Positions 8,672 to 17,672 are shown, counted from the stretch's first letter. The stretch: DNA of 36,754 nt from JAIMBK01 sp040755215 (GCA_040755215.1 JBFMBG010000029.1:1-36754); one strand, 5' to 3'. The notes: generated from the letters alone by a model not told the origin. Program-made: numbers and translations.

Positions 8672-9279
8672 ACCACCGGGAGCTGTCCGCAAGCGAACTG
8701 GACGCTTTGCAGGAGATCAGCAACATCGGCATGGGCAACGCCGTTACTTCCCTGGCGCAGCTGATTAACCAGCGGGTGGATATGCGCGTGCCCCGGGCGT
8801 ACTTTCTTCCCTTTGAAGAAGTTATTGCGCTGGTCGGCGGGTACGAAGAATTGGTGGCCTGCGTCAGTTTGCGTTTGCTTGGGGATGCGCCCGGAATCAT
8901 TCTCTATCTGTTTGACGAAAAAAGCGCTTACCGCCTGGTGGATTTACTGATGGGCTTTCCTCCCGGAACGACGGGCGCTCTGGATGAAATGGCGGAATCT
9001 GCCGTGAAAGAAGTCGGCAACGTCTTAACCGGTTCCTTTGTCAGTGCCATCAGCCAGATGACGGGCCTGCGCATGATCACGGCAGTGCCGTTGTTTGCTT
9101 TCGACATGCTCGGGGCAATTTTATCGTCTTTACTGGTGGCTGCCGGGCGCGTCGAGGATAGTGTGCTGGTCATTGAAACAGAGCTCTTTCCCCATCAGAA
9201 CGGGCAGATCAAGGGGCACTTTTTCCTCCTTACGGAGCCCGGTTCGGTGACGAAGCTGATGTCTGCTTTGGGTTTTTAA
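8668..9279 (+). CDS. cheC: CheY-P phosphatase / CheD partner CheC
   Basis: CheC dephosphorylates CheY-P and binds CheD. The 203-residue protein has the two family active-site helices, each with the conserved Glu and Asn: LQEISNIGMGNAVTSL near the N-terminus and ESAVKEVGNVLTGSFVSA in the middle. Both sites look intact, as in two-site CheC proteins. The start is GTG 8668, overlapping the cheR stop by 4 nt, with a GGGGAGGTG ribosome site upstream. Its close order with cheD, cheR and cheY supports a Bacillus-type adaptation system. FliY downstream brings a second phosphatase of the same fold. Confidence 0.94.
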   Translation: MNHRELSASELDALQEISNIGMGNAVTSLAQLINQRVDMRVPRAYFLPFEEVIALVGGYEELVACVSLRLLGDAPGIILYLFDEKSAYRLVDLLMGFPPGTTGALDEMAESAVKEVGNVLTGSFVSAISQMTGLRMITAVPLFAFDMLGAILSSLLVAAGRVEDSVLVIETELFPHQNGQIKGHFFLLTEPGSVTKLMSALGF

Positions 9280-9309
9280 GGCAATGAAAACAGCAAGGAG
9301 GAGTTTAAC

Positions 9310-9690
9310 TTGGGCAAGAAGATCTTGATCGTCGATGACGCTGCTTTCATGCGCATGATGATTAAAAACATCATTACCAAATACGGTTACGAGGTGGCCG
9401 GAGAAGCGGAAAACGGCAAGCAGGCGGTGGCCCTTTATTCGGAATTGCGGCCCGACCTGGTCACCATGGACATCACCATGCCGGAGATGGACGGGATCGA
9501 AAGCGTCAAAGCCATCCGCGCCCTCGACCAAAGCGCGAACATCATTATGATCAGCGCCATGGGGCAGCAGGCCATGGTCATGGACGCCATCCAGGCCGGG
9601 GCAAGAGATTTTATCGTCAAGCCCTTTCAGCAGGAGCGCGTTATGCAGGCCATCGAGCGGGTGTTGAACCGGCCCAGGACAGGTAAATAA
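9310..9690 (+). CDS. cheY: Chemotaxis response regulator CheY
   Basis: This 126-residue single-domain receiver has the acidic pair IVDD (residues 9-10), the phospho-acceptor Asp54 in VTMDITMPEMDG, the Ser switch residue in IMISAMG, and the conserved Lys in IVKPF. CheA, which is not in this window, would phosphorylate it; CheY-P then binds FliM and FliY. The start is TTG 9310 with AAGGAGGAG upstream. It lies between cheC and fliM, the usual place in Clostridia. Confidence 0.95.
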   Translation: MGKKILIVDDAAFMRMMIKNIITKYGYEVAGEAENGKQAVALYSELRPDLVTMDITMPEMDGIESVKAIRALDQSANIIMISAMGQQAMVMDAIQAGARDFIVKPFQQERVMQAIERVLNRPRTGK

Positions 9691-9704
9691 AAGGGGGCGG
9701 TACC

Positions 9705-10697
9705 TTGCAGGAGGTTTTATCACAGCAGGAGATTGACTCCCTCCTGGCCGCGTTGACCAGCGGCGAATTAAAGGTAGAAGAAGTCAAACGCGAACAGGCC
9801 CCGGCAGTGCGCCTGTATGATTTCCGCCGGCCGAATAAATTTTCCAAGGAGCACCTGCGGACCCTGGAAATGCTTCACCAGCAGTTTGCCCGGCTTTTAT
9901 CGAGCTTTTTGTCCGGCTACCTGCACGTTTCCGTAAATGTGGAAGTTGCTTCTGTCGGCCAGCTGATTTTTGAAGAGTTCATCCGCTCTTTACCGAGCCC
10001 AAGCATAATGATGATTTTCGGTTTAAAGCCGCTGGAGGGCCCCGCCATCCTTGAAATAAACGCGCAGGTTATTTACCCGATGATCGATCTCCTTTTCGGC
10101 GGTCCGGGAACGAGCGCCGTTGAAAACCGGGAACCGACCGATATCGAACTCACGGTAATCCGCCGGCTGGGAGCCCGTATTTTGGAAAATTTAGGTACCT
10201 CGTGGCAGGATTTTTACCAGGTTGCGCCGGAAATGCAGGCCATTGAAACCAATCCCCGGATGCAGCAATACTATGCGCCGAACGAGGTGACGGCTTTGAT
10301 CACCTTTGCCATCAGTCTAAACGATGAAGAAAAGGGCCTGATCAATCTTTGCCTGCCGTATTTATTGCTGGAGCCCTTGATTTCGCAGCTTTCCGTCCGG
10401 CAGCAATTTGTCCGGCGGGCGGGCGCCTCCCGGCCGGAGGACGTTCAGCGGCTGCGGCACTGGTTGGGTTTGGCACCCCTGAATTTAAAAGTGATCCTTG
10501 GCGAATCGGAAATTACCGTAAAAGAACTGCTCGGTTTACAGGCCGGCGATGTTTTGCTGCTGGAGCGCCGTTATGACCAGGATCTCCGGCTGTACGTGGA
10601 AGAGGAGTGCAAGTTTTTCGTTCAGGCGGGAAGAGTGGGTGAAAACCTTGCCGTCCAGGTCACATCACTAGTTGAGGAGGAAAAAAAGGATGTCTGA
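9705..10697 (+). CDS. fliM: Flagellar motor switch protein FliM
   Basis: FliM forms the C-ring together with FliG and FliN/FliY and receives CheY-P. The 330-residue product begins with the CheY-binding peptide (VLSQQEIDSLLAAL), followed by the CheC-like middle domain (RTLEMLHQQFARLLSSFLS) and a C-terminal SpoA/FliN-type domain ending about residue 325. The start is TTG 9705, with AAGGGGGCGG upstream. Its end overlaps fliY by 8 nt and carries that gene's ribosome site (GAGGAGG). Confidence 0.95.
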   Translation: MQEVLSQQEIDSLLAALTSGELKVEEVKREQAPAVRLYDFRRPNKFSKEHLRTLEMLHQQFARLLSSFLSGYLHVSVNVEVASVGQLIFEEFIRSLPSPSIMMIFGLKPLEGPAILEINAQVIYPMIDLLFGGPGTSAVENREPTDIELTVIRRLGARILENLGTSWQDFYQVAPEMQAIETNPRMQQYYAPNEVTALITFAISLNDEEKGLINLCLPYLLLEPLISQLSVRQQFVRRAGASRPEDVQRLRHWLGLAPLNLKVILGESEITVKELLGLQAGDVLLLERRYDQDLRLYVEEECKFFVQAGRVGENLAVQVTSLVEEEKKDV

Positions 10698-11937
10698 GCG
10701 CAACATGCTGAGTCAGGAAGAAATCGACGCCTTGCTGAAGGCTACGGGAGGCGTTCCTGGCGAGGAGGGCGGGGGTCCAGGCCATGATCAGGAAGGGGCC
10801 GTCCGGGCAGCAGAGACACCTTTGCCGGACATTCGCGACCCCGGACTGGATCTAACCCAGGAGGAGAAAGATGCCCTCGGAGAGATCGGCAATATTTCCA
10901 TGGGCACGGCGGCGACCACCCTCTCGGAGTTGTTGCGGCAAAGGGTCACCATTACCAGCCCGAAAGTAACCACCTGTATGCAGGAAGAACTTTTTGCCGG
11001 CTTTAAAGTTCCTTATATCCTCATTCAGGTAGATTTTAAGGCGGGATTACAGGGTTTTAACGTATTAATTATCCAGGCCAAAGACGCCGCCGTGATCGCC
11101 GACTTGATGATGGGCGGGGACGGTACAAAACCTTCCGAACAGATTTCCGAGATGGAATTAAGCGCCGCCTCCGAGGCAATGAATCAGATGATCGGCACGG
11201 CCTCGACGTCCCTTTCGGCCATTTTCCAGCGGACCATCAGCATTTCCCCGCCGCAGGCCACCGTTTTAGAAGTGGTTGACGGGGTGAAAGATTTCCGGCT
11301 GCCGACGGAGGACCCCATCGTGGTGGTCGCCTTTAGCATGAAGGTGGGCGAGTTGCTCGATACCGAGATCATGCAGATCATGAGTATCCACACGGCCAGG
11401 GAGGAAGCCGGTTTGTTGCTCGGACAAGTCACCGGCGAGGGACCGGCCCGGGAAACGGGCGAACCAGCGGCCGAGGAGCCCGCCCCGTCTGCCCGGGCGG
11501 AAGCGGACCAGCCGGCAGTTGCGGCAACCTCCGGGTTGGTCCGGGAAGCCCCCCAGCCTGCCCGCGCGGAAGCCGCCGCCGCCCTGGCGCTGGAGCGGGG
11601 CGGAGCTCCTTCCGCCGCACCGGAGCCGTTGTTTTCCGCCGCCCCCCTCCTTACGGCGGCCGAGCAGCGCAGGTTGGAACTGCTGCTGGATATTCCTTTA
11701 AAAATAAGCGTTATTTTGGGGCGGACGAAACGTCCCATTAAAGAGGTCTTAAGCCTTACGCCGGGTGCGATCGTAGAGCTTTCCTCCCAGGTAAATGAAC
11801 CGGTGGAAATACTGGTTAACGGCACGCTCATTGCCCGCGGCGAGGTGGTCGCCGTGAACGAAAACTTTGGTGTGCGGATTACCAGCATCATCAGCCCCCG
11901 GGAGAGAATCGAACAATTAGGGGCCGGCCAGCCTTAA
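10690..11937 (+). CDS. fliY: Flagellar switch phosphatase FliY (FliN with CheC-like domain)
   Basis: This 415-residue protein has four parts: an N-terminal CheY-P-binding peptide (MLSQEEIDALLK), a CheC-type phosphatase domain with two Glu/Asn sites (LGEIGNISMGTAATTL near 63 and ASEAMNQMIGTAST near 160), an Ala/Pro/Glu-rich linker (about 245-320), and a C-terminal FliN/SpoA domain (LLLDIPLKISVILGRTKR onwards). In Bacillus it removes phosphate from CheY-P at the switch. ATG 10690 is chosen with GAGGAGG about 10 nt upstream; the TTG at 10672 would translate that site. It is the last flagellar gene here. Confidence 0.94.
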   Translation: MSERNMLSQEEIDALLKATGGVPGEEGGGPGHDQEGAVRAAETPLPDIRDPGLDLTQEEKDALGEIGNISMGTAATTLSELLRQRVTITSPKVTTCMQEELFAGFKVPYILIQVDFKAGLQGFNVLIIQAKDAAVIADLMMGGDGTKPSEQISEMELSAASEAMNQMIGTASTSLSAIFQRTISISPPQATVLEVVDGVKDFRLPTEDPIVVVAFSMKVGELLDTEIMQIMSIHTAREEAGLLLGQVTGEGPARETGEPAAEEPAPSARAEADQPAVAATSGLVREAPQPARAEAAAALALERGGAPSAAPEPLFSAAPLLTAAEQRRLELLLDIPLKISVILGRTKRPIKEVLSLTPGAIVELSSQVNEPVEILVNGTLIARGEVVAVNENFGVRITSIISPRERIEQLGAGQP

Positions 11938-12033
11938 TTGCGATTTTATTTTTGGCTGCCGATATGGTAAAATGTCCTGGTAAGGAACCGGGCATCAGAA
12001 ATTTGGAATTGGGAATTGGCCCGCACAGGAAAA

Positions 12034-12708
12034 ATGATGGAAAGTTTTCGGGAAGCTGCGGAGCAGCAAGAAAAAGAAGAATTTTTTCTGTCCGGGACGG
12101 CCAGCGCGGCGGTGCTTGTCGGGGGGAAAAGCCGGCGCTTCGGTTATAATAAGGCTTTTTTGAAAATCGGGCGGGATCACCTGATTGAAAATATTACCGC
12201 CAGGTTGAAAAGCATTTTCCAGGAAGTACTGCTGGTGGGCAGTGATCCGGCGCCGTACCGTTTTCTGGGCCTCCCCCTGGCGGCCGACGTTTATCCGGGT
12301 TGCGGCCCCCTGGCCGGGATTCACGCTGCCCTTTTGGCGGCAGCCGCCCCGTATGTGTTCGTCACGGCGTGCGACATGCCGTTTTTGGATTTAAAGCTGG
12401 TTTCCTTCATGGTTAAGAGCGCGCCGGGCTATGATGCGGTGGTGCCCAGGGTAAACGAATATCTGGAGCCTTTGTACGCGGTTTACGGAAAAGGCTGTCT
12501 GCCGGTCGTAGAAACAAGCTTAAAGGACGGACAGTGTAAAATTACCGCCTTTTTTTCGAAGGTCCGCGTAAAGTACATTGAGCAGGCGGAACTTGCCCAT
12601 TTTAACCTAGAAAAGGTTTTTTTTAACATCAACACGCCAAAAGATGCGAAAAAAGCGCTCGAGCTCAGCGAATCGGCACAGCATCTCGCCAAGAGGGTCG
12701 GCCATTGA
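12034..12708 (+). CDS. mobA: Molybdenum cofactor guanylyltransferase MobA
   Basis: MobA links GMP to molybdopterin to make the guanine dinucleotide form of the cofactor used by many formate dehydrogenases and reductases. The nucleotide-binding signature AVLVGGKSRRFGYNKAFL and the VTACDMPFL metal site are both clear, and the length (about 224) fits. ATG 12034 or ATG 12037 is the likely start, because AGGA lies just upstream at 12027-12030; an in-frame TTG at 12016 is less likely. The 80-nt gap after fliY probably carries a promoter (TATGGTAAAAT-like at 11963-11973), but I see no good -35. It overlaps yqeG by 4 nt. Confidence 0.9.
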   Translation: MMESFREAAEQQEKEEFFLSGTASAAVLVGGKSRRFGYNKAFLKIGRDHLIENITARLKSIFQEVLLVGSDPAPYRFLGLPLAADVYPGCGPLAGIHAALLAAAAPYVFVTACDMPFLDLKLVSFMVKSAPGYDAVVPRVNEYLEPLYAVYGKGCLPVVETSLKDGQCKITAFFSKVRVKYIEQAELAHFNLEKVFFNINTPKDAKKALELSESAQHLAKRVGH

Positions 12709-13262
12709 GGAGGATGAATAATTTCCGGTTGTTGTTTCCCCGGCTTTACGTTCCGTCCATCTTTGAAATAGATCTTGACTGGCTCCACCAGCAAGGAATT
12801 CGCGGCCTTATGCTGGATCTCGATAATACGATTATCTGCCGTAATTTGGAGCATTTTTCAGCCGGGATCGTCGCTTGGATCAAGGAGTTAAAACGAAAAA
12901 ACTTTAGAGTTTGTATAATTTCCAATAACCTCCCCAAAAGAGTATATGCCTTGGCTCAGGAACTGGATCTCCCGGCCGTTTGCCAGGGCATCAAACCGTT
13001 GGCGGCGCCTTTTCGCCGGGCCCTGGGGGTGTTGGGAACCGCCCCGCAGGAAACGGCAATCGTGGGCGATCAGATTTTTACCGATATACTCGGTGGAAAC
13101 CGCCTGGGCCTATACACCATCCTGGTTAACCCCCTACCCGGAAAGGAGTTCTGGGCCACGCGCCTGATTAACCGGCAACTGGAAAAACTTGTTTTGTGGT
13201 GGCTAAAAAGAAGGAAGGCGGAAGACTTCAGGCGGGGAAGACAAAATGAACGTAAAGATTAA
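12705..13262 (+). CDS. yqeG: YqeG-family HAD phosphatase
   Basis: This 185-residue HAD-superfamily IIIA phosphatase has the nucleophile motif LMLDLDNTII near residue 36, IISNNLP as motif II, and VGDQIFTDILGG as motif III/IV. Relatives are widespread in Firmicutes, often beside aroE or yqeH; the true substrate is not certain. The start TTG 12705 overlaps the mobA stop and has AAGAGGG about 9 nt upstream. ATG 12714 is also in frame but directly touches a GAGGAGG and would be too close to it. It overlaps aroE by 17 nt. Confidence 0.88.
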   Translation: MRRMNNFRLLFPRLYVPSIFEIDLDWLHQQGIRGLMLDLDNTIICRNLEHFSAGIVAWIKELKRKNFRVCIISNNLPKRVYALAQELDLPAVCQGIKPLAAPFRRALGVLGTAPQETAIVGDQIFTDILGGNRLGLYTILVNPLPGKEFWATRLINRQLEKLVLWWLKRRKAEDFRRGRQNERKD

Positions 13263-14130
13263 AGGAACGACAAAAATTTGCGGCTTGTTTGGCTGCCCCG
13301 TGGAACATTCCTTTTCGCCGGCCATGCATAACGCGGCTTTTTCTTCTTTAGGGCTGGATTACGTGTACGTGCCTTTTTCGGTGCCGCCTGCCGAGCTGGC
13401 GCAGGCCGTCCGGGCCGTCCGGGCGTTGAACCTGGCGGGCGTGAACGTAACTGTTCCGCACAAGGAAAAAGTAATCCCCTTCCTGGATGAGTTGACGCCG
13501 GAAGCGGAATCAACCGGAGCGGTGAATACAATTGTTAATGTCAAGGGTAAGCTGGTTGGTTATAATACGGATGGGGCCGGATTGCTAAAGGCCCTGGAAA
13601 TAGAGGCGGGTTTTTTGCCGGCAGGAAAAAACGCCCTTGTTCTCGGCGCGGGCGGGGCGGCGCGGGCGGTATCGGCAGCCCTTGCCCTGGCCGGGGCGCG
13701 GGAAATAAAAATTGCCGGCCGCACTTATGGCAAGGCCGCGCAACTGGCCCGGGAAATTGCCGGGCGGACGCCGGCAAAAGCAGAAGCGGTTCCCTGGTCC
13801 GAACAAAAACTCGGTGAGGAAATAAAGAGTGTTCATTTAATTGTCCAGGCCACGCCGGTAGGTATGTACCCCGGCGAGGACCAATGCCCCCTCTTTCCAT
13901 TTGAGCGTCTGGGCGGGGATCACCTGGTTTGCGATTTAATCTATAACCCGCCCCGCACGATATTTTTAGAGCGGGCGCTGGCGGCCGGGGCAAGGGTAAT
14001 GAACGGCCTGGGCATGCTTTTGTACCAGGGGGTTTTAGCCTTTGCCTTGTGGACGGGAAAAAACGCCCCCGTGGAAATAATGCGCCGGGCCCTTGAGGAG
14101 CAGTTGGGTAAATTCAGGAAAGGACGATGA
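13246..14130 (+). CDS. aroE: Shikimate dehydrogenase AroE
   Basis: AroE reduces 3-dehydroshikimate to shikimate with NADPH. The 294-residue protein has the substrate-binding block CPVEHSFSPAMHNAAF, the catalytic Lys in NVTVPHKEKV, GAVNTIV, LVGYNTDGAG, the dinucleotide loop LGAGGAARA, and GMLLYQG at the end. Every usual block is present. It lies between yqeG (overlap) and aroC (3 nt apart), so the two shikimate-pathway genes are likely cotranscribed. Confidence 0.96.
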   Translation: MNVKIKGTTKICGLFGCPVEHSFSPAMHNAAFSSLGLDYVYVPFSVPPAELAQAVRAVRALNLAGVNVTVPHKEKVIPFLDELTPEAESTGAVNTIVNVKGKLVGYNTDGAGLLKALEIEAGFLPAGKNALVLGAGGAARAVSAALALAGAREIKIAGRTYGKAAQLAREIAGRTPAKAEAVPWSEQKLGEEIKSVHLIVQATPVGMYPGEDQCPLFPFERLGGDHLVCDLIYNPPRTIFLERALAAGARVMNGLGMLLYQGVLAFALWTGKNAPVEIMRRALEEQLGKFRKGR

Positions 14131-14133
14131 AGG

Positions 14134-15474
14134 ATGCGGTATCTAACGGCCGGCGAGTCACACGGCCCCGCGCTGACGGCAATAATTGAAGGTTTACCGG
14201 CCGGTTTGCCCCTGACGGCGGATTATGTAAACGAGCAATTGCAACGCAGGCAGGGCGGGTACGGACGCGGCGGCCGGATGAAAATCGAAAGTGACCGGGT
14301 CCGTTTTCTAGCCGGCGTGCGCATGGGTTTTACCACCGGCAGCCCGGTGACTTTGCAAATTGAAAATAAAGATTGGGCCAACTGGCAGGAAGTGATGGAT
14401 CCAGACGCGGGGGGCCGCCGCGAAGAAAAGGTGGTCACCCGCCCCCGGCCCGGGCACGCCGATCTGGCAGGGGCTTTAAAGTACGGGCACCGGGATATCA
14501 GAAACGTCCTGGAGCGGGCCAGCGCGCGGGAAACGGCCGCCAGGGTGGCGGTCGGCGCCGTGGCCAGGCGTTTCTTGGAAGAGCTGGGCATTGAAACTCT
14601 CGGTCACGTTGTGCAGATCGGTCCGGTGGCGGCCAAAGCGCCTGCCGGCTTGCTCAATGCCGCAGGGGAATTGCTGCCGGCGGAGAGCCCGGCGGACGGG
14701 CAACAAGGGAATGAAAAGGTGTCCGTTTTTCAGGGCAGCGGCCGGCAAAAAAATGGTTTTGCCGAATCTGAAGGAAGGCTTGGCCTGCTGGAGGAGTTTC
14801 GGAAGTATACGGCCACAGTGCTTCCCCGGTTCAGGGAAACGGCTGCCCGGTCGCCCGTTTTTTGCCTCGATCCCGCCGCCGGAAAAGCCATGGTGGAACA
14901 AATCGACCGGGCCAGGGAAAAGGGTGATACCCTGGGAGGCGTTTTTGAGGTGCGGGTTTACGGCTTGCCTCCAGGTCTGGGGAGTTACGCGCACTGGGAT
15001 CGCCGCCTGGACGGCCGCCTGGCGCGTGCCTTGATGAGTATCCCCGCCATTAAAGGGGTAGAAATCGGCCTCGGCTTTGCGGGCGCCGGATTGTCCGGTT
15101 CGGAAGCGCATGATGAAATTTTTTTCGTGCCCGGGTTCGGCTTTTACCGCCGGACCAACCGGGCGGGCGGACTGGAAGGAGGCATTACCAACGGGGAGCC
15201 CCTGATCCTGCGGGCGGCCATGAAACCCATACCCACCCTGAACAGGCCGCTCATGAGCGTTGATCTGGTCATCCGGGAACCCGTCCGGGCTGCGGTGGAA
15301 CGTTCCGATGTCTGCGCCGTTCCCGCCGCTTGCGTAATCGGTGAAGCCGTGGTCGCCTGGGAACTGGCCGTTGCCTGCCGGGAAAAATTCGGCGGGGACA
15401 GTTTGGCGGAAGTGCGCCGGGCTGTGCAGCATTATCTGGCTTTCGTCAGGGGGAACGGCGGACCGTGCGCATGA
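14134..15474 (+). CDS. aroC: Chorismate synthase AroC with an internal insert
   Basis: Chorismate synthase removes phosphate from 5-enolpyruvylshikimate 3-phosphate using reduced FMN. The N-terminal TAGESHGPALTAIIEGLPAG, the RPGHADLAGALKYG block, and GGVFEVRVYGLPPGLGSY are all conserved. At 446 residues it is about 60 longer than usual. The extra part lies between IGPV (about 165) and SPVFCLD (about 240) and is rich in small and charged residues (AGELLPAESPADGQQGN). The insert is in frame with no stop, so the enzyme is likely still active. It overlaps the next gene by about 10 nt. Confidence 0.94.
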   Translation: MRYLTAGESHGPALTAIIEGLPAGLPLTADYVNEQLQRRQGGYGRGGRMKIESDRVRFLAGVRMGFTTGSPVTLQIENKDWANWQEVMDPDAGGRREEKVVTRPRPGHADLAGALKYGHRDIRNVLERASARETAARVAVGAVARRFLEELGIETLGHVVQIGPVAAKAPAGLLNAAGELLPAESPADGQQGNEKVSVFQGSGRQKNGFAESEGRLGLLEEFRKYTATVLPRFRETAARSPVFCLDPAAGKAMVEQIDRAREKGDTLGGVFEVRVYGLPPGLGSYAHWDRRLDGRLARALMSIPAIKGVEIGLGFAGAGLSGSEAHDEIFFVPGFGFYRRTNRAGGLEGGITNGEPLILRAAMKPIPTLNRPLMSVDLVIREPVRAAVERSDVCAVPAACVIGEAVVAWELAVACREKFGGDSLAEVRRAVQHYLAFVRGNGGPCA

Positions 15475-16769
15475 CCGAAATAATTCTCAACAAACGCCAG
15501 GGCCGCGAGCTTTCTCCCCAAGAAATAAAATTTTTTATTGAGGGCTACACCAAAGGAAACATTCCCGACTACCAGGCAGCCGCGCTGTTAATGGCAATTT
15601 TCTTTCAGGGTCTTTCGCTCCGGGAAACTGCCGGGTTAACCCTGGCCATGGTGGACTCCGGGGAGAAGGTGGATTTGTCGGCCATCCCTGGTTATAAAGT
15701 AGACAAACACAGTACGGGGGGCGTGGGAGACAAAACCACCCTGGTGCTGGCTCCGCTGGTGGCGGCGGCCGGGGTGCCGGTGGCGAAACTGGCCGGCCGC
15801 GGCCTTGGCCATACGGGGGGTACCATCGACAAGCTGGAAGCAATCCCCGGCTTATCAACAGAGATGGCTATTCCCGCCTTTATTCGGCAAGTTAAAGAAA
15901 TCGGGGTGGCGGTGGCGACCCAGACAAAAGAACTGGTGCCGGCCGACAAAAAACTTTACGCCTTGAGGGACGTCACCGCTACAGTGGAGTCCATTCCATT
16001 AATTGCTGCCAGTATCATGAGCAAAAAGCTGGCCGCCGGCGCCGACGCAATTGTTTTGGACGTCAAGGTGGGTAGCGGGGCGTTTCTTCCCGGTCTGGAG
16101 GATGCCCGCGCCCTGGCCCGGACGATGGTTGCCATCGGCCGGCAGCTTGGGCGGGCTACCGTAGCTTTTCTTACCAGCATGGAGCAGCCCCTCGGGCGGG
16201 CGGTGGGGAACGCTCTTGAAGTGCGGGAAGCCATCGCCGCCCTGCAGGGCGAGGGCCCTCCCGACCTGGTTGAACTATGCCTCACCCTGGGGGCCCGGAT
16301 GCTTGTGCTTGCCGAAAGAGCCGCCGGCGCCGGGCAGGCCAGGGAAGAACTGCTCCGCGTTTTAGAAAGCGGCCGGGCTTTGGACAAATTAAAGGAAATG
16401 ATCACCGCCCAGGGCGGAAACCCGGAGGTGGTTGATAACCCGGAATTGTTGCAAGTTGCCGGGCGGCAGGAAAAAGTTTTCGCCCCGGAAGCCGGTTTCG
16501 TGCAGTTCCTGGACGCAAAAATGATCGGACGGGCGGCAATGGTTCTGGGAGCGGGGAGACAGACCAAGGAGGACCGGATCGACCTTTCGGTTGGCCTTTA
16601 TCTGCACAAAAAAATAGGCGACCCGGTGGATGTCGGGGAGCCGCTGGCGACTATGTACGTCAACCAAACGCGCGATTTGGAAAAAGCACGTAGGTTAGTT
16701 CAGGATGCCTACAAAATCGGGGAGGACAGGCCCGGGCCGCCACTTCTGATTTACGAAGCAGTAATTTAA
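15465..16769 (+). CDS. pdp: Pyrimidine-nucleoside phosphorylase
   Basis: This enzyme splits uridine, thymidine or deoxyuridine with phosphate to the base and (deoxy)ribose 1-phosphate. The family signature KHSTGGVGDKTTL and the AGRGLGHTGGTIDKLE phosphate-binding block are intact, and the 434-residue length matches. GTG 15465 gives MRMTEII, like relatives starting MRM; ATG 15471 is possible too. It overlaps the end of aroC. Thymidine phosphorylase (deoA) is the same family and cannot be told apart by eye. Confidence 0.93.
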   Translation: MRMTEIILNKRQGRELSPQEIKFFIEGYTKGNIPDYQAAALLMAIFFQGLSLRETAGLTLAMVDSGEKVDLSAIPGYKVDKHSTGGVGDKTTLVLAPLVAAAGVPVAKLAGRGLGHTGGTIDKLEAIPGLSTEMAIPAFIRQVKEIGVAVATQTKELVPADKKLYALRDVTATVESIPLIAASIMSKKLAAGADAIVLDVKVGSGAFLPGLEDARALARTMVAIGRQLGRATVAFLTSMEQPLGRAVGNALEVREAIAALQGEGPPDLVELCLTLGARMLVLAERAAGAGQAREELLRVLESGRALDKLKEMITAQGGNPEVVDNPELLQVAGRQEKVFAPEAGFVQFLDAKMIGRAAMVLGAGRQTKEDRIDLSVGLYLHKKIGDPVDVGEPLATMYVNQTRDLEKARRLVQDAYKIGEDRPGPPLLIYEAVI

Positions 16770-16909
16770 ACTTTTCATCTTCCTTAAGTGTTTCCGATGC
16801 CCGGCAGATCACCACGGCGGAATTTTTCCAGGAAAAAAGAAAGGCAAGTGAGTTATAGAATTTTTGCTTCTGCAAATATTAAAGTTAAAAAACAAAAGGG
16901 GAAGATGAG

Positions 16910-17146
16910 ATGACCTGGCTCGATATTTTGGATAATAAAAATAATCTGGCCATGTTGCGCCAGCAAATCTCCCTGCACTTGCGGGAAGCCCAAAAAGCTT
17001 CCTGGCAAGTGGGGCAGATCCTGACCCAGCTGGCCGGGACGGCACAGCCCGGGCAGGTGCCCCAGTTCCAGCAATTGCAGCAGTTAAACAGCCGCCTGGG
17101 CACGCTCCTTGATCAGGTGCAGGGCCAGCTGGACCCTCCGCGCTAA
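16910..17146 (+). CDS. Small Gln-rich helical protein, unknown function
   Basis: I do not recognise this 78-residue protein. It is rich in Gln and Leu (LRQQISLHLREAQKASWQ, QFQQLQQLN) and probably forms a coiled coil; no Cys or signal peptide is seen. The start ATG 16910 has AAGGGGAAGATGAG upstream, a good ribosome site. Its stop overlaps by 3 nt that of a gene on the other strand. The 140-nt gap before it shows no clear promoter or terminator. Confidence 0.7.
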   Translation: MTWLDILDNKNNLAMLRQQISLHLREAQKASWQVGQILTQLAGTAQPGQVPQFQQLQQLNSRLGTLLDQVQGQLDPPR

Positions 17147-17427
17147 TTCAGTAAGTCGTCGGGGCCGTTTTCGAAAGAAAATCTGTGCGCCCGGGTGATT
17201 TGAAAATCGCGGGTTTCGTCTCCAACAACAGTGATGAAATTAATAATCACGGACAAACCGGTCTCCGGCGTTTCCTCTTTTTGTTTAGCTTGCCGGGTTG
17301 ATTCCAGGGAATGAAGAAACCTTTCCTGTAAACCGGCAGTTTCCCATCCGTATTTAAACAAAATAACTAAAGTGCCGGCATAAAAAATAATTGCCAGGCT
17401 TAAGAGAAAGATAGTTTCCAAAGGCAA
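17143..17427 (-). CDS. Small membrane-anchored protein, unknown function
   Basis: This 94-residue protein starts with a hydrophobic segment (residues 3-22, ETIFLLSLAIIFYAGTLVIL), then a charged tail that ends in DDLLN. I do not recognise it. The start is a TTG with AAAAGGAG about 5 nt upstream on the minus strand. It meets the small + gene tail to tail. It is not obviously linked to the neighbours. Confidence 0.65.
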   Translation of the reverse strand: MPLETIFLLSLAIIFYAGTLVILFKYGWETAGLQERFLHSLESTRQAKQKEETPETGLSVIINFITVVGDETRDFQITRAHRFSFENGPDDLLN

Positions 17428-17511
17428 TCGCTCCTTTTATTTATTGGATATAACCCCAGTATTCCCATTTATTTTGGCTTTAATTACAAAATTCTTGATT
17501 CTTGCTTTCCC

Positions 17512-17540
17512 TTGCTATTTATTTTGAAAAAGACTATAAT
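17512..17540 (+). promoter_or_regulatory. Predicted sigma-A promoter for the YkgJ-type gene
   Basis: TTGCTA (17512-17517), 17 nt, then a perfect TATAAT (17535-17540). The expected start would be near 17547, giving an unusually long 5' leader of about 125 nt before ATG 17673. The same region also lies upstream of the minus-strand small gene, so the spacer 17428-17672 serves both. Confidence 0.6.
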
Positions 17541-17672
17541 AAGATGACTGCTAAACTGGTTAAGGAAAGCCAGAGCGTGCAAAGTTGCCGGCGGGGAAGC
17601 AGGCCGGTGCATAAAAGGCCTGAAGGTTTAAAATTTACCGCCTGAACGGGGTTCGAGTTAAATTTAGGAAGG

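Noticed and set aside
13541..13993. 150-codon minus-strand frame under aroE
   Set aside because: Pro/Arg-rich shadow of a certain gene; no start signal.
14476..15432. Long minus-strand open frame (318 codons) under aroC
   Set aside because: aroC is certain on the other strand; this frame has shadow-type composition (His, Gln, Pro-rich) and no ribosome site.
16871..16884. TGCAAATATTAAAG before a small gene, like the activator half-site
   Set aside because: No paired arm and no -24/-12 promoter nearby; likely chance in AT-rich sequence.
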